Position numbers and translations under genes: made by a program
The notes under the pieces: generated by a model
Seen by the model: the letters and a program-made list of their open reading frames with translations, nothing else
What the model was told of the DNA's origin: nothing
Databases searched by the model: none
NCBI GenBank assembly: GCA_945787715.1
Contig: CALZJE010000004.1
Span: forward strand, 33,797-97,796
Origin: an uncultured Ectothiorhodospiraceae bacterium
GTDB lineage: Bacteria > Pseudomonadota > Gammaproteobacteria > S012-40
Direction of reading: 5' to 3'
DNA: 64,000 nucleotides
Part shown: one piece after another, positions 27,622-35,756 of the stretch
Position numbering within the stretch: the stretch's first letter is position 1
Layout of the letters: the number at the start of each line of letters is the position of its first letter

Positions 27622-27663
27622 AAAAAAACTCAGTGTATCGGTTAATAATTAATCGATGCACTG
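27622..27663 (-). terminator. 33-bp palindrome reading as a terminator on the minus strand
   Basis: CAGTGTATCGGTTAAT and ATTAATCGATGCACTG (27631-27663) form a near-perfect palindrome with two G-T pairs. On the minus strand it is followed two bases later by seven T residues (complement of 27622-27628). No minus-strand gene feeds into it. The surrounding 27582-27914 spacer holds no other gene. Confidence 0.5.
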
Positions 27664-27914
27664 TGTGACGTAATCGATTGTTTCTAAAGTAAAATTTTTC
27701 TTTACCCATTCCAAAAACTGTAACAAATCCTTAATTATCAATAGGATTGTCTGTTTTTTGCGCCGCGGATAAAATGTGATAGTCTTTAGATGTAGAAATA
27801 ATAAATCAGAATATTAATTGAGGTCTGGCTATAAATCTCTAACTTATAGTTAATGACTCACTCTAACTAAATATAAAAATAATTATTCGATAATAAAACA
27901 GTAGGATGGGGAAG

Positions 27915-28304
27915 ATGAAGAATAAAATTAGCAACATAGCTGAAGCGAAACCGATAAAGACGAGTGATTTTGATTTTGATTACTGGTGTAAACTTGCTAA
28001 AAAAGATCCAGAAGCGTTTGAAACTGAAAGGAAAAAAGAAATTGATAACTACATTTCAAGCCTCAAGGATGAAGGTATCAAAGAAAGAATGTCGCGATTG
28101 CAGTGGCGTGTAGAGCGCGAGCGTGATTTAAGCAAGAATCCTATGGATTCGGCGGTAAGACTCTACGACATGATGTGGGACGCAGTGAGTAAGAATTATG
28201 CTGCTCTTCAAGAACTTGCCAATGAATTCAATGAGGAAAAATCTACACGACCTTCTCAGGTTCGTAAGCAAGCACAAGTATTAACTTTTCCTCAAGCAGA
28301 CTAA
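27915..28304 (+). CDS. DUF3135 family protein
   Basis: The ~129-residue protein matches DUF3135: an N-terminal 'FDFDYWCKLAKKDPEAFETERKKEIDNYI', then 'RLQWRVERERDLSKNPMDSAVRLYDMMWDAV'. It is cytosolic, charged and probably helical; the family has no known function. ATG 27915 is favoured by the TAGGA 8 bases upstream; ATG 27906 is an alternative that adds three residues. A strong terminator follows, so it is a single-gene unit. Confidence 0.85.
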   Translation: MKNKISNIAEAKPIKTSDFDFDYWCKLAKKDPEAFETERKKEIDNYISSLKDEGIKERMSRLQWRVERERDLSKNPMDSAVRLYDMMWDAVSKNYAALQELANEFNEEKSTRPSQVRKQAQVLTFPQAD

Positions 28305-28330
28305 TTGCTAAAGTTATAAATGATGAACGA

Positions 28331-28359
28331 AATGCAGAGCCCTTGCTCTGCATTTTTTT
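28331..28359 (+). terminator. Rho-independent terminator after the DUF3135 gene
   Basis: AATGCAGAGC, loop CCTT, then GCTCTGCATT form a perfect 10-bp stem ending in a run of seven T residues, 27 bases past the stop codon. Confidence 0.95.
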
Positions 28360-28465
28360 GTCTCAATCATTTACTTAGAGAAAGTCTAAGGAGTTCCCCC
28401 TTCGTGGACACGCTTTAAAGTAAATACTCACAAACTAATCTTTAATATTTGATACTGCCACATCT

Positions 28466-29761
28466 ATGTGCTTAACCTCTTTCCCACGACATAAAGAAAT
28501 CTGGTCGATTGCTTTCCCGATGTTATTAACAGGGATTTCCACGCCTTTGCTGGGATTGGTGGATACAGCCGTGGTGGGGCATTTATCTGAACCCTACTAC
28601 CTGGGGGCTGTAGCGATTGCTGCCATGATTTTTAATCTGCTTTTTTGGGCGATGGGATTCTTACGTATGAGCACCACAGGATTGACTGCACAATCGCAAG
28701 GGACGGCAGAAGAGTCACTCATATTATTAAGAGGTTTAGTGATCGCTATGCTGGCGGGATTATTACTGATAATTTTTCAGTCAGCGATTTCGCAATTGAT
28801 TTTTTCTTTTGTTGATAGTAGTGAAGAAATCATCCAGCATGCAATGATCTATTTTGATATACGGATATGGGCGGCGCCTGCAACGTTATGTATGTATGTT
28901 TTACTGGGATGGTTTCTAGGTAAAGAGAAGCCATTTATCAATTTGATGATTGTGCTTTGCATTAATATTATTAACATCATTCTCGATATTGTGTTTGTTG
29001 TCGGTTTGGAAATGAATTCAGCAGGGGTTGCTTGGGCAACACTGCTTGCTGAATATATTGGGTTGATATTTGGAGTATTGATTTTAAAGCGATATGTTTC
29101 GTTTGGTGAAATAAAGATAGGGGCTGTTTTCAAGCTGGAATCGCTTAAAAGTTACCTTTCTATAAATATGAACATTTTTTTTCGCACCCTGTTTTTGATT
29201 GCCTGCTTTTCGTTTTTCACCTTGCAAGGGGCTAAATTTGGCCCCGTGATACTTGCTGCTAATGCTATATTGATGAATTTTCAGACTTTTATGGCCTATG
29301 CGCTGGATAGTCTTGCGCATGCCGCTGAAGTGCTGGTGGGCAAAACAATTTTTTCCCAAGATAAAAAGAAGTTAAAATCAACACTAATGACAACAGCCAT
29401 ATGGTCATTCAGTATAGCCATCATCTTTTCTGGTTTTTATCTCCTATTTGGTGAGCAGCTAATTCACCTATTGACCAGTATTAGCGAAGTACAAAGTATG
29501 GCTGCATTGTTTTTGCCCTGGTTAATACTTAGCCCATTACTCTCGGTGTGGAGTTTTTGGCTGGATGGAGTTTTCATCGGTGCTGGATATAGTGTTGCCA
29601 TGCGTAACACGATGTTTGTTTCTATGCTTGCGTTTTTTGTCTCATGGTATCTATTATTGCCCTGGGGAAATAATGGGCTCTGGGCAGCTTTAATGATATT
29701 TATGTTCGCACGCGGAATTTCTATGTTTGTAAGTGCGTACCGAAAGAACTTGTTTATTTGA
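28466..29761 (+). CDS. MATE-family efflux transporter, DinF-like
   Basis: The 431 residues show twelve hydrophobic segments in two homologous halves. The start 'HKEIWSIAFPMLLTGISTPLLGLVDTAVVGHL' is characteristic of the DinF branch of MATE Na+/H+-coupled exporters, as is 'RMSTTGLTAQSQG' in the fourth segment region. Substrates of the family are cationic drugs and similar small molecules. No regulator is adjacent. The stop codon overlaps a short tandem repeat. Confidence 0.92.
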   Translation: MCLTSFPRHKEIWSIAFPMLLTGISTPLLGLVDTAVVGHLSEPYYLGAVAIAAMIFNLLFWAMGFLRMSTTGLTAQSQGTAEESLILLRGLVIAMLAGLLLIIFQSAISQLIFSFVDSSEEIIQHAMIYFDIRIWAAPATLCMYVLLGWFLGKEKPFINLMIVLCINIINIILDIVFVVGLEMNSAGVAWATLLAEYIGLIFGVLILKRYVSFGEIKIGAVFKLESLKSYLSINMNIFFRTLFLIACFSFFTLQGAKFGPVILAANAILMNFQTFMAYALDSLAHAAEVLVGKTIFSQDKKKLKSTLMTTAIWSFSIAIIFSGFYLLFGEQLIHLLTSISEVQSMAALFLPWLILSPLLSVWSFWLDGVFIGAGYSVAMRNTMFVSMLAFFVSWYLLLPWGNNGLWAALMIFMFARGISMFVSAYRKNLFI

Positions 29762-29787
29762 AAGAACTTACTTGAAAGAACTTACTT
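29760..29787 (+). repeat. 14-bp tandem repeat GAAAGAACTTACTT, two copies
   Basis: Two perfect head-to-tail copies (29760-29773, 29774-29787) follow a diverged unit inside the end of the MATE gene (GAAAGAACTTGTTTATT, from 29742), so the MATE stop codon lies at the repeat junction. A partial copy (AAAAGAAGG) then provides the ribosome site region of the next gene. Confidence 0.85.
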
Positions 29788-29807
29788 AAAAGAAGGTAGT
29801 CGTTTTA

Positions 29808-31778
29808 ATGAAAAGTTTGTGGAACGAAGAAGAAGCGAAACAGTATACGGATGAATTGGGATTGCGTGTTTATACCTCTCAATTATTAGGCAGAGATACC
29901 AACCTTGTTTTGCACGGTGGTGGAAACACTTCAGTAAAAATCACCGAGAAAAATATTCTCGGTGAAGATGTGGATATGCTTTACGTCAAAGGCAGTGGTT
30001 GGGATTTAGAAACTATCGATCGCCCCGGTTTTTCTCCTGTTAAACTCGATCACCTTATTAAATTGGCGAACCTCGAAAGTTTGAGTGACCCACAAATGGT
30101 TAATGAGTTGCGAGCCAACATGAGCCTTGCTTCTGCGCCTACCCCATCTGTTGAAGCAATTCTTCACGCGACATTGCCTTTCAAGTTTGTTGATCACACT
30201 CATGCGGATGCGATTGTTACAATTACTAACAATGAAAAAGGTAAAGAGCGCATCCAGGAAATTTATGGTGATCGTGTCGTTATTATCGACTACATCATGC
30301 CAGGGTTCGATTTGGCGCGTTTATGTGCGAAACAGTTTGCAGAACAAGCGCATGAAAAAACCGAAGGGATGATTTTATTGAATCACGGGATTTTTTCCTT
30401 TGCGGATGATGCGCGAGAGTCGTATGAAAGAATGATCTCTATGGTAAACGAAGCAGAAGAGTATTTGAAAAGAGAAGGCGCTTGGGATCTTGATTTTTCA
30501 GGAGCAGCGGCTACGCCCCCCAATATTGAATCAATTGCAAAACTTCGTAAGGATGTTTCGGTCACCGTTGGAAAGCCGATGATACTTTCTACTGTTTCGT
30601 CAGATAAAATGATGAGCTTTTCTCAGCGTAACGATTTGGCGACTATTTCTCAACAAGGTCCTGCAACACCTGATCACGTTATCAGAACGAAACGTTTACC
30701 AATGTTAGGAACATCGGTATCTAATTATATCAGTCAATATGAAAGCTATTTTCAAACGTATGCAAAAAATGCACGTGATGAAAAAACGATGCTTGATCCA
30801 GCACCGAGAATGGTGATCGATAAAGAGCTGGGATTTATCAGTATAGGTAAAACTGCGAAAGACGCAAATATTGTATCTGATATTTATGATCACACAATAG
30901 ATGTCATACTTCGAGCAGAAAAACTCGGTGGATATAGAGCGCTTTCTGGGCAAGATATCTTTGATATGGAATATTGGGATCTTGAGCAGGCTAAGTTGCG
31001 TAAGGGTGGATCCTCTCCTGAGTTTACTGGCGAAGTAGCTTTGGTAACAGGCGCATATTCCGGCATCGGTAAAGCTTGTGTTGAAGATTTGCTTGCAAAA
31101 GGTGCCGCAGTTGTTGCTTTAGATATCACCCCTGAAGTAACAACAATGTACTCTCGTGCAGATTTTATCGGTCTTGAATGCGATGTTAATGATGAAGCTC
31201 AAATTAAAAACAGTATTAAAAAAGCTGTTTTGGCATTTGGCGGTTTAGATATTGTTGTTCTAAATGCTGGGATGTTTCCTGGTGGATGTCAGATTAAAGA
31301 AATGGAAACTGACGTGTGGAAAAAGGTCATGTCTGTTAATCTGGATGCGAATGTCGTATTGTTGCGAGAAGTCTACCCGCTGCTTAAGGCGTCTCCCAAA
31401 TATGGTCGAGTTATATTTATGGGTTCCAAAAACGTTCCAGCGCCTGGGCCTGGCGCAGCCGCCTATTCCGCATCAAAAGCAGCACTTACGCAATTAGCTC
31501 GTATAACTGCACTTGAGTGGGGGGGGGATGCTATTCGTGTTAATACATTACACCCAGATGCAGTATTCGATACAGGCATTTGGACAGAAGAAGTTCTTCA
31601 AGCGCGTGCAAAACATTATGGAATGAGTGTTCAGGATTACAAAACCAAAAATATTTTGAAAACAGAGATTAAGAGTAAAGATGTAGCTGAGTTGGTGAGT
31701 ACACTTTGTAGTTCCAGTTTTTCCAAAACAACAGCGGCGCAAATCCCGATTGATGGTGGTAACGATAGGGTTATTTAA
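29808..31778 (+). CDS. bifunctional class II aldolase / short-chain dehydrogenase
   Basis: This 656-residue protein fuses two enzymes. Residues ~1-260 are a class II aldolase/adducin domain (TNLVLHGGGNTSVKI; metal-ligand histidines in DHTHADAI and LLNHGIFSF). Residues ~405-656 are a Rossmann SDR with TGAYSGIGKA, the NAG motif and the catalytic YSASK. The architecture matches the rhamnulose-1-phosphate aldolase/lactaldehyde dehydrogenase group, which cleaves a deoxy-sugar phosphate and oxidises or reduces the aldehyde. No rhamnose or fucose genes are adjacent, so the natural sugar is unknown. Confidence 0.9.
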   Translation: MKSLWNEEEAKQYTDELGLRVYTSQLLGRDTNLVLHGGGNTSVKITEKNILGEDVDMLYVKGSGWDLETIDRPGFSPVKLDHLIKLANLESLSDPQMVNELRANMSLASAPTPSVEAILHATLPFKFVDHTHADAIVTITNNEKGKERIQEIYGDRVVIIDYIMPGFDLARLCAKQFAEQAHEKTEGMILLNHGIFSFADDARESYERMISMVNEAEEYLKREGAWDLDFSGAAATPPNIESIAKLRKDVSVTVGKPMILSTVSSDKMMSFSQRNDLATISQQGPATPDHVIRTKRLPMLGTSVSNYISQYESYFQTYAKNARDEKTMLDPAPRMVIDKELGFISIGKTAKDANIVSDIYDHTIDVILRAEKLGGYRALSGQDIFDMEYWDLEQAKLRKGGSSPEFTGEVALVTGAYSGIGKACVEDLLAKGAAVVALDITPEVTTMYSRADFIGLECDVNDEAQIKNSIKKAVLAFGGLDIVVLNAGMFPGGCQIKEMETDVWKKVMSVNLDANVVLLREVYPLLKASPKYGRVIFMGSKNVPAPGPGAAAYSASKAALTQLARITALEWGGDAIRVNTLHPDAVFDTGIWTEEVLQARAKHYGMSVQDYKTKNILKTEIKSKDVAELVSTLCSSSFSKTTAAQIPIDGGNDRVI

Positions 31779-31805
31779 TTTGCCTAAGTTTCTTCCTATC
31801 TCACT

Positions 31806-31840
31806 ATTCCACCAGGTTATGATAAATAACCGGGTGGGAT
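31806..31840 (+). terminator. stem-loop after the aldolase-SDR gene
   Basis: ATTCCACCAGGTTAT (31806-31820) pairs with ATAACCGGGTGGGAT (31826-31840) over 15 positions (13 Watson-Crick, one G-T), loop GATAA. There is no T-run, so it is either a weak terminator or an mRNA 3' stabiliser. Confidence 0.55.
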
Positions 31841-32018
31841 ATTAAGTCTGATATTGCATAAGCATCTGATTAACAACGTTTTCCTCGGGTATTGGTGTAA
31901 TTCCTGAGCTATTCTCCAATTGTTCTCTACTTTATTAGTGCTATTGAACTCACTAAAGATCCTAAAATATTCAGTCGCTATATAATGGCTGAACGACTAA
32001 AAAATATATGGTAGTGTC

Positions 32019-32813
32019 ATGTCAGATCTTTTGATAAGTGATTTATTATTATTGCTTGTTGAGCCTTCAACTACGCAACGTAAGGTCATACAAGGGTATC
32101 TTGGTGAGCTTGGAATCGTGAATATCGATGTTGCGGAAAATGCAGGACAAGCGATTGATATGATGATGAAAGTTGTACCAGATCTGGTAGTATCGTCTAT
32201 GCATTTGCCAGATATGACAGGTGCTGACATGCTGATTAAAATGCGCAATACAAGTGATCTGTCTCAAATTCCTTTCCTCTTAATATCAAGTGAAACCCAC
32301 TACCGCTATCTAGAACCCGTGCGGCAAGCAGGTGTAATAGCAATTTTGCCAAAGCCATTTGAGTTGGTGCAATTAAGTAGTGCACTAAAAGCATCGATTG
32401 ATTTTATTGATCCTGATCAATTGGAGCTGGATGATGTGGCGGTCAGTGAAATTGTGGTTTTACTTGTTGATGATAGTCGATTGGCACGCAAGCACATTCG
32501 ACGAGTACTTGAAGATATGGGTATTTTATCGATTATCGAAGCGGAAAACGGTGTGCATGCGGCGGAGTTACTGCAGAGTAATCAATGTGATTTGATTGTC
32601 ACTGATTACAACATGCCAGAAATGGATGGAAAAGAGTTTACCGAACATGTACGTCAAGATAGTGATCAACGTTTAATTCCCATTCTTATGGTGACTAGTG
32701 AATCAGATAAGAGTCGATTAGCCATGGTGGAGCAAGTAGGGGTTTCCGCAATTTGTGATAAGCCATTTGAACCTAATAATATTCGTGAGATTTTAGTTAA
32801 ATTAATCGCTTAA
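32019..32813 (+). CDS. tandem CheY-like receiver protein, first receiver degenerate
   Basis: Two receiver domains without an output domain make up the 264 residues. The C-terminal receiver is complete: acidic pair D151-D152 in LLVDDS, phospho-acceptor D196 in DLIVTDYNMPEMDG, Thr in MVTSES, and Lys in CDKPF. In the N-terminal receiver the acidic pair reads E-P and the acceptor position is Ser60 (VVSSMHLPDMTG), though Lys (PKPF) remains. The first domain is therefore probably phosphorylation-independent, perhaps an interaction module. It converges with an HDOD gene, a common signalling partner. Confidence 0.9.
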   Translation: MSDLLISDLLLLLVEPSTTQRKVIQGYLGELGIVNIDVAENAGQAIDMMMKVVPDLVVSSMHLPDMTGADMLIKMRNTSDLSQIPFLLISSETHYRYLEPVRQAGVIAILPKPFELVQLSSALKASIDFIDPDQLELDDVAVSEIVVLLVDDSRLARKHIRRVLEDMGILSIIEAENGVHAAELLQSNQCDLIVTDYNMPEMDGKEFTEHVRQDSDQRLIPILMVTSESDKSRLAMVEQVGVSAICDKPFEPNNIREILVKLIA

Positions 32814-32843
32814 CTCATACAACTAATAGTATCTAGAATCGAT

Positions 32844-33722
32844 TCAACTCCCTTCCAAAATACTTTCAATCATTGAATCAAGTTTGCTTTTTTCGTTTTC
32901 CAAGTTAGCCAGTGCATCATTAACATTATCATGCGAGAGTTTTAGATTGATCAAAGCGCGTTGTGGTAGCTCATCACTGTCTCCATCACCAATATTAATC
33001 TTTCTTAAGGCCCTATCTGTTACAAGTGCAAGATTAGCATACATCCAGTATTCACCTTTATAGTTTTCATTGTGATGAGCAAATACGGTGTACATGATCT
33101 CTTTAGGCATGCGCCATTTTCTCATTAACCAAAGACCTAGCTCGAAATGGTTTATGCCAATCAAGGTTTTTTCTAAATGGGTCAAAGTTTCAGCAGGAGT
33201 ATCACTTAAGGCTTTATTGATGGCATCAAAATCTAGAGGGAAAATGTGACCGAGTAGAATAATCCCAAAATTATGTAAAAGACCGGAGATGTAAGCGACA
33301 TTAGGATTAGGCTGGTTAATCAACGGTATTTTGTTTGCAAGTATCTGCATTAGGTGGGCGCTATATATGGAATGGTACCAAAATGCACGAGTACCGATTG
33401 GTCCCTCCTTATTGACATTAAACGGTTTGGAAACAACGACGCTGAGGGAAAGATTTAAGGCAGTACGGAAACCGATTAAATTGACGGCATCGAGTAGTGA
33501 GGTCATATCTCTAGCGATATTATAAAACGCAGAGTTAGCATGTTTGAGAATGCGCGCGGTTAATATAGGATCGATCTCTATAATAGCAACAAGCTGCTGT
33601 GTGCTCGCATCTTCATTGGTTTGCAATTCCAGCAATCGACGAGCAATAGCCGGTAAAGTGGGGATGTCCTTGATTTGTTCGACTTTCTGCTGGAAAGTGT
33701 GACTAAAATCTACTGAATCCAT
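32844..33722 (-). CDS. HDOD domain signalling protein (HD pair altered to HN)
   Basis: The 292 residues start 'DSVDFSHTFQQKVEQIKDIPTLPAIARRLLELQ', the classic HDOD opening, followed by 'LVAIIEIDPILTARILKHANSAFYN', 'AVNLIGFRTALNLSLS' and 'FWYHSIYSAHL'. The HD dipeptide position reads LLHNFGI, so the Asp is Asn, and a phosphohydrolase role is unlikely. The C-terminal ~50 residues are helical and acidic. ATG 33722 is preferred over TTG 33731. It converges on the tandem receiver gene with a 30-bp gap. Confidence 0.88.
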   Translation of the reverse strand: MDSVDFSHTFQQKVEQIKDIPTLPAIARRLLELQTNEDASTQQLVAIIEIDPILTARILKHANSAFYNIARDMTSLLDAVNLIGFRTALNLSLSVVVSKPFNVNKEGPIGTRAFWYHSIYSAHLMQILANKIPLINQPNPNVAYISGLLHNFGIILLGHIFPLDFDAINKALSDTPAETLTHLEKTLIGINHFELGLWLMRKWRMPKEIMYTVFAHHNENYKGEYWMYANLALVTDRALRKINIGDGDSDELPQRALINLKLSHDNVNDALANLENEKSKLDSMIESILEGS

Positions 33723-33832
33723 AATGACCAACCGAAATGAAAATTTGAATAACTAGTTAGTTAAGCGGCCCACAAATTCATTACATAAGACTAAGTTATG
33801 TTGTTAGCTGAGAAAAATAGATAGGAAGAATT

Positions 33833-34570
33833 TTGAATATACCAAAACTTGTTGCCCATCGTGGTTTTGCGGCTAAATATCCTGAAAATAGTATGAGTGC
33901 ATTTCGCTCAGCTATTGATTTAGGCGGTAAATATCTAGAGCTGGATGTTCAGCTTACTGCCGATCATATCCCCATAGTTCTTCATGATGAAGACTTACTC
34001 AGAGTAGGTGGGGAATCAATTAATGTATTAACAACTGGTTGGAATTTGTTGGAAGGTAAAGCTATCGGAGAAACAGAGCGTTTTGGCGACATGTTCAAAA
34101 ACGAAAAGTTGCTAAAGCTTTCAGAGTTTGCAATGTTGCTGAAACACAATCCTGATGTTAGTGCTTTTGTAGAAATTAAAGAGGAGTGTGTCGCAACATT
34201 TGGAGAAAAGGTGGTTGTAGAGGCTGTGATGGCAGTGATGTCAGCGGTGAAATCACAGTGCACAATTATTTCATTTGATTCATCAATTCTTTTTTATGTG
34301 CAAATGCACTGTGATACCCCCATTGGTTTTGTGGTTCATAAATATGATGAAGAGCACAGAGAAATTGCTAATCAGTTGAAGCCTGATTTTTTAATTTGTA
34401 ATTACAAAAAAATACCTGATGAAGACGGTTCGCTTTGGGAAGGTGAGTGGAAGTGGTTTTTATACGAGATTGTAGATTCCCAAACAGCCCTAAAATGGTA
34501 TCAGCGTGGTGTAGAGTACATTGAAACGATGGAGCTTGAGTTCATGATAAATGCACTGGCGGATAATTAA
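33833..34570 (+). CDS. cytosolic glycerophosphodiester phosphodiesterase (UgpQ-like)
   Basis: It hydrolyses glycerophosphodiesters to an alcohol and glycerol-3-phosphate. The 245 residues show the GDPD signature: LVAHRGFAAKYPENSMSAF with the catalytic His and Arg, ELDVQLTADHIPIVLHDEDLLR with metal-binding Glu, Asp and the second His, and FVEIKEE. There is no signal peptide, so it is cytosolic. It starts at TTG 33833, where AGGAAG lies just upstream and no ATG precedes the active-site His. The G3P oxidase gene starts 13 bp after the stop, so the product is passed straight to the next step. Confidence 0.92.
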   Translation: MNIPKLVAHRGFAAKYPENSMSAFRSAIDLGGKYLELDVQLTADHIPIVLHDEDLLRVGGESINVLTTGWNLLEGKAIGETERFGDMFKNEKLLKLSEFAMLLKHNPDVSAFVEIKEECVATFGEKVVVEAVMAVMSAVKSQCTIISFDSSILFYVQMHCDTPIGFVVHKYDEEHREIANQLKPDFLICNYKKIPDEDGSLWEGEWKWFLYEIVDSQTALKWYQRGVEYIETMELEFMINALADN

Positions 34571-34583
34571 AGGTCCTTGATAG

Positions 34584-35756
34584 ATGTATGATGTAGTTGT
34601 TGTTGGTGGTGGGATTCACGGTGCAGGTGTCGCACAGGCCGCCGCTGTGAGCGGCTATTCTGTACTACTTTTGGAAAAGAGTGATGTTGCAGATGGTACT
34701 TCATCTAAATCAAGTAAGTTAATTCATGGTGGCCTTCGTTATCTGGAGAGTGGGCAGTTCTCTTTAGTTAAGGAATGTTTGCATGAAAGGGAATTGCTAC
34801 TGAAAAATGCGCCTCACCTCGTAGAGCTTAAACCCTTTATTATTCCCGTTTATACCGACACTTCTCGAAGTGCATTAAAGATTAGAGCGGGATTGAGTTT
34901 GTATGCTTTACTTAATGGATTGAAACGCTCAGGCCGTTTTCAATCTATTGCTAAAAGTGCATGGAATAATCTTGATGGTCTGGCGGAAAATGATTTGCAA
35001 CATGTATTTCAGTATTGGGATGCGCAGACTAATGATAGGTTGTTAACCCAAGCAGTCATAAAATCAGCAGAAGAATTTGGTTCGGAACTAAAAACTAATG
35101 CTGAATTACTGAGCGCAAATTATGTTGATGATCATTGGATAATAAAATATGTTGTTAACGGTGACGAGTCAGAAGCTCACGGAAAAATCACAATAAATGC
35201 AGGAGGTCCCTGGATTAATCGTATTAACAATCGATTCATTCCTTCACCTTTACAAGTTAACATTGATTTGGTGCAGGGTTCGCATATTGTTGTGGACGGA
35301 GAAGTCTCCCAAGGTATTTATTACTTAGAAGCACCAATAGATAAACGCGCTGTGTTTGTTATGCCCTGGTATGGGGACACTATGATTGGAACGACAGAGT
35401 TAACTTATACCGGTGAACCAGAAAAAGTTCATCCTACTGATGGCGAAATTAATTATTTAATAGATACAGTGAAACACTATTTTCCTAAGTTTCGTTCCAT
35501 AACATCACATGATGTGAAGCAAAGTTTTGCAGGATTACGAGTTTTACCTGCCCATGATGAAAGTGCATTTTCTCGCTCACGTGAGACAATTATTCATGAG
35601 GATATCCAAAACGCTCCACAGCTGTTTTCTATATACGGAGGAAAGCTAACCGCATATCGAGCGACTTCGGAGAATGTGATTCAGCGAATAAAACATTACT
35701 TACCGAGTCACAAGATACGAGGGGATACGAAAAAAATAAAACTTCCTACTATCTAA
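34584..35756 (+). CDS. short GlpD-like FAD-dependent glycerol-3-phosphate dehydrogenase
   Basis: The 390 residues have the FAD-binding start VVVVGGGIHGAGVAQAAA, the GlpD hallmark SSKSSKLIHGGLRYLE, LVQGSHIVVDG, MPWYGDTMIGTTE and YGGKLTAYRATSENV. It oxidises G3P to DHAP, feeding electrons to quinone. It is about 100 residues shorter than ordinary GlpD and lacks the C-terminal DAO_C region. It could be a natural short form or a truncation, since its last codons overlap the convergent aldehyde dehydrogenase gene by 8 bp. Operon with the GDPD gene. Confidence 0.87.
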   Translation: MYDVVVVGGGIHGAGVAQAAAVSGYSVLLLEKSDVADGTSSKSSKLIHGGLRYLESGQFSLVKECLHERELLLKNAPHLVELKPFIIPVYTDTSRSALKIRAGLSLYALLNGLKRSGRFQSIAKSAWNNLDGLAENDLQHVFQYWDAQTNDRLLTQAVIKSAEEFGSELKTNAELLSANYVDDHWIIKYVVNGDESEAHGKITINAGGPWINRINNRFIPSPLQVNIDLVQGSHIVVDGEVSQGIYYLEAPIDKRAVFVMPWYGDTMIGTTELTYTGEPEKVHPTDGEINYLIDTVKHYFPKFRSITSHDVKQSFAGLRVLPAHDESAFSRSRETIIHEDIQNAPQLFSIYGGKLTAYRATSENVIQRIKHYLPSHKIRGDTKKIKLPTI

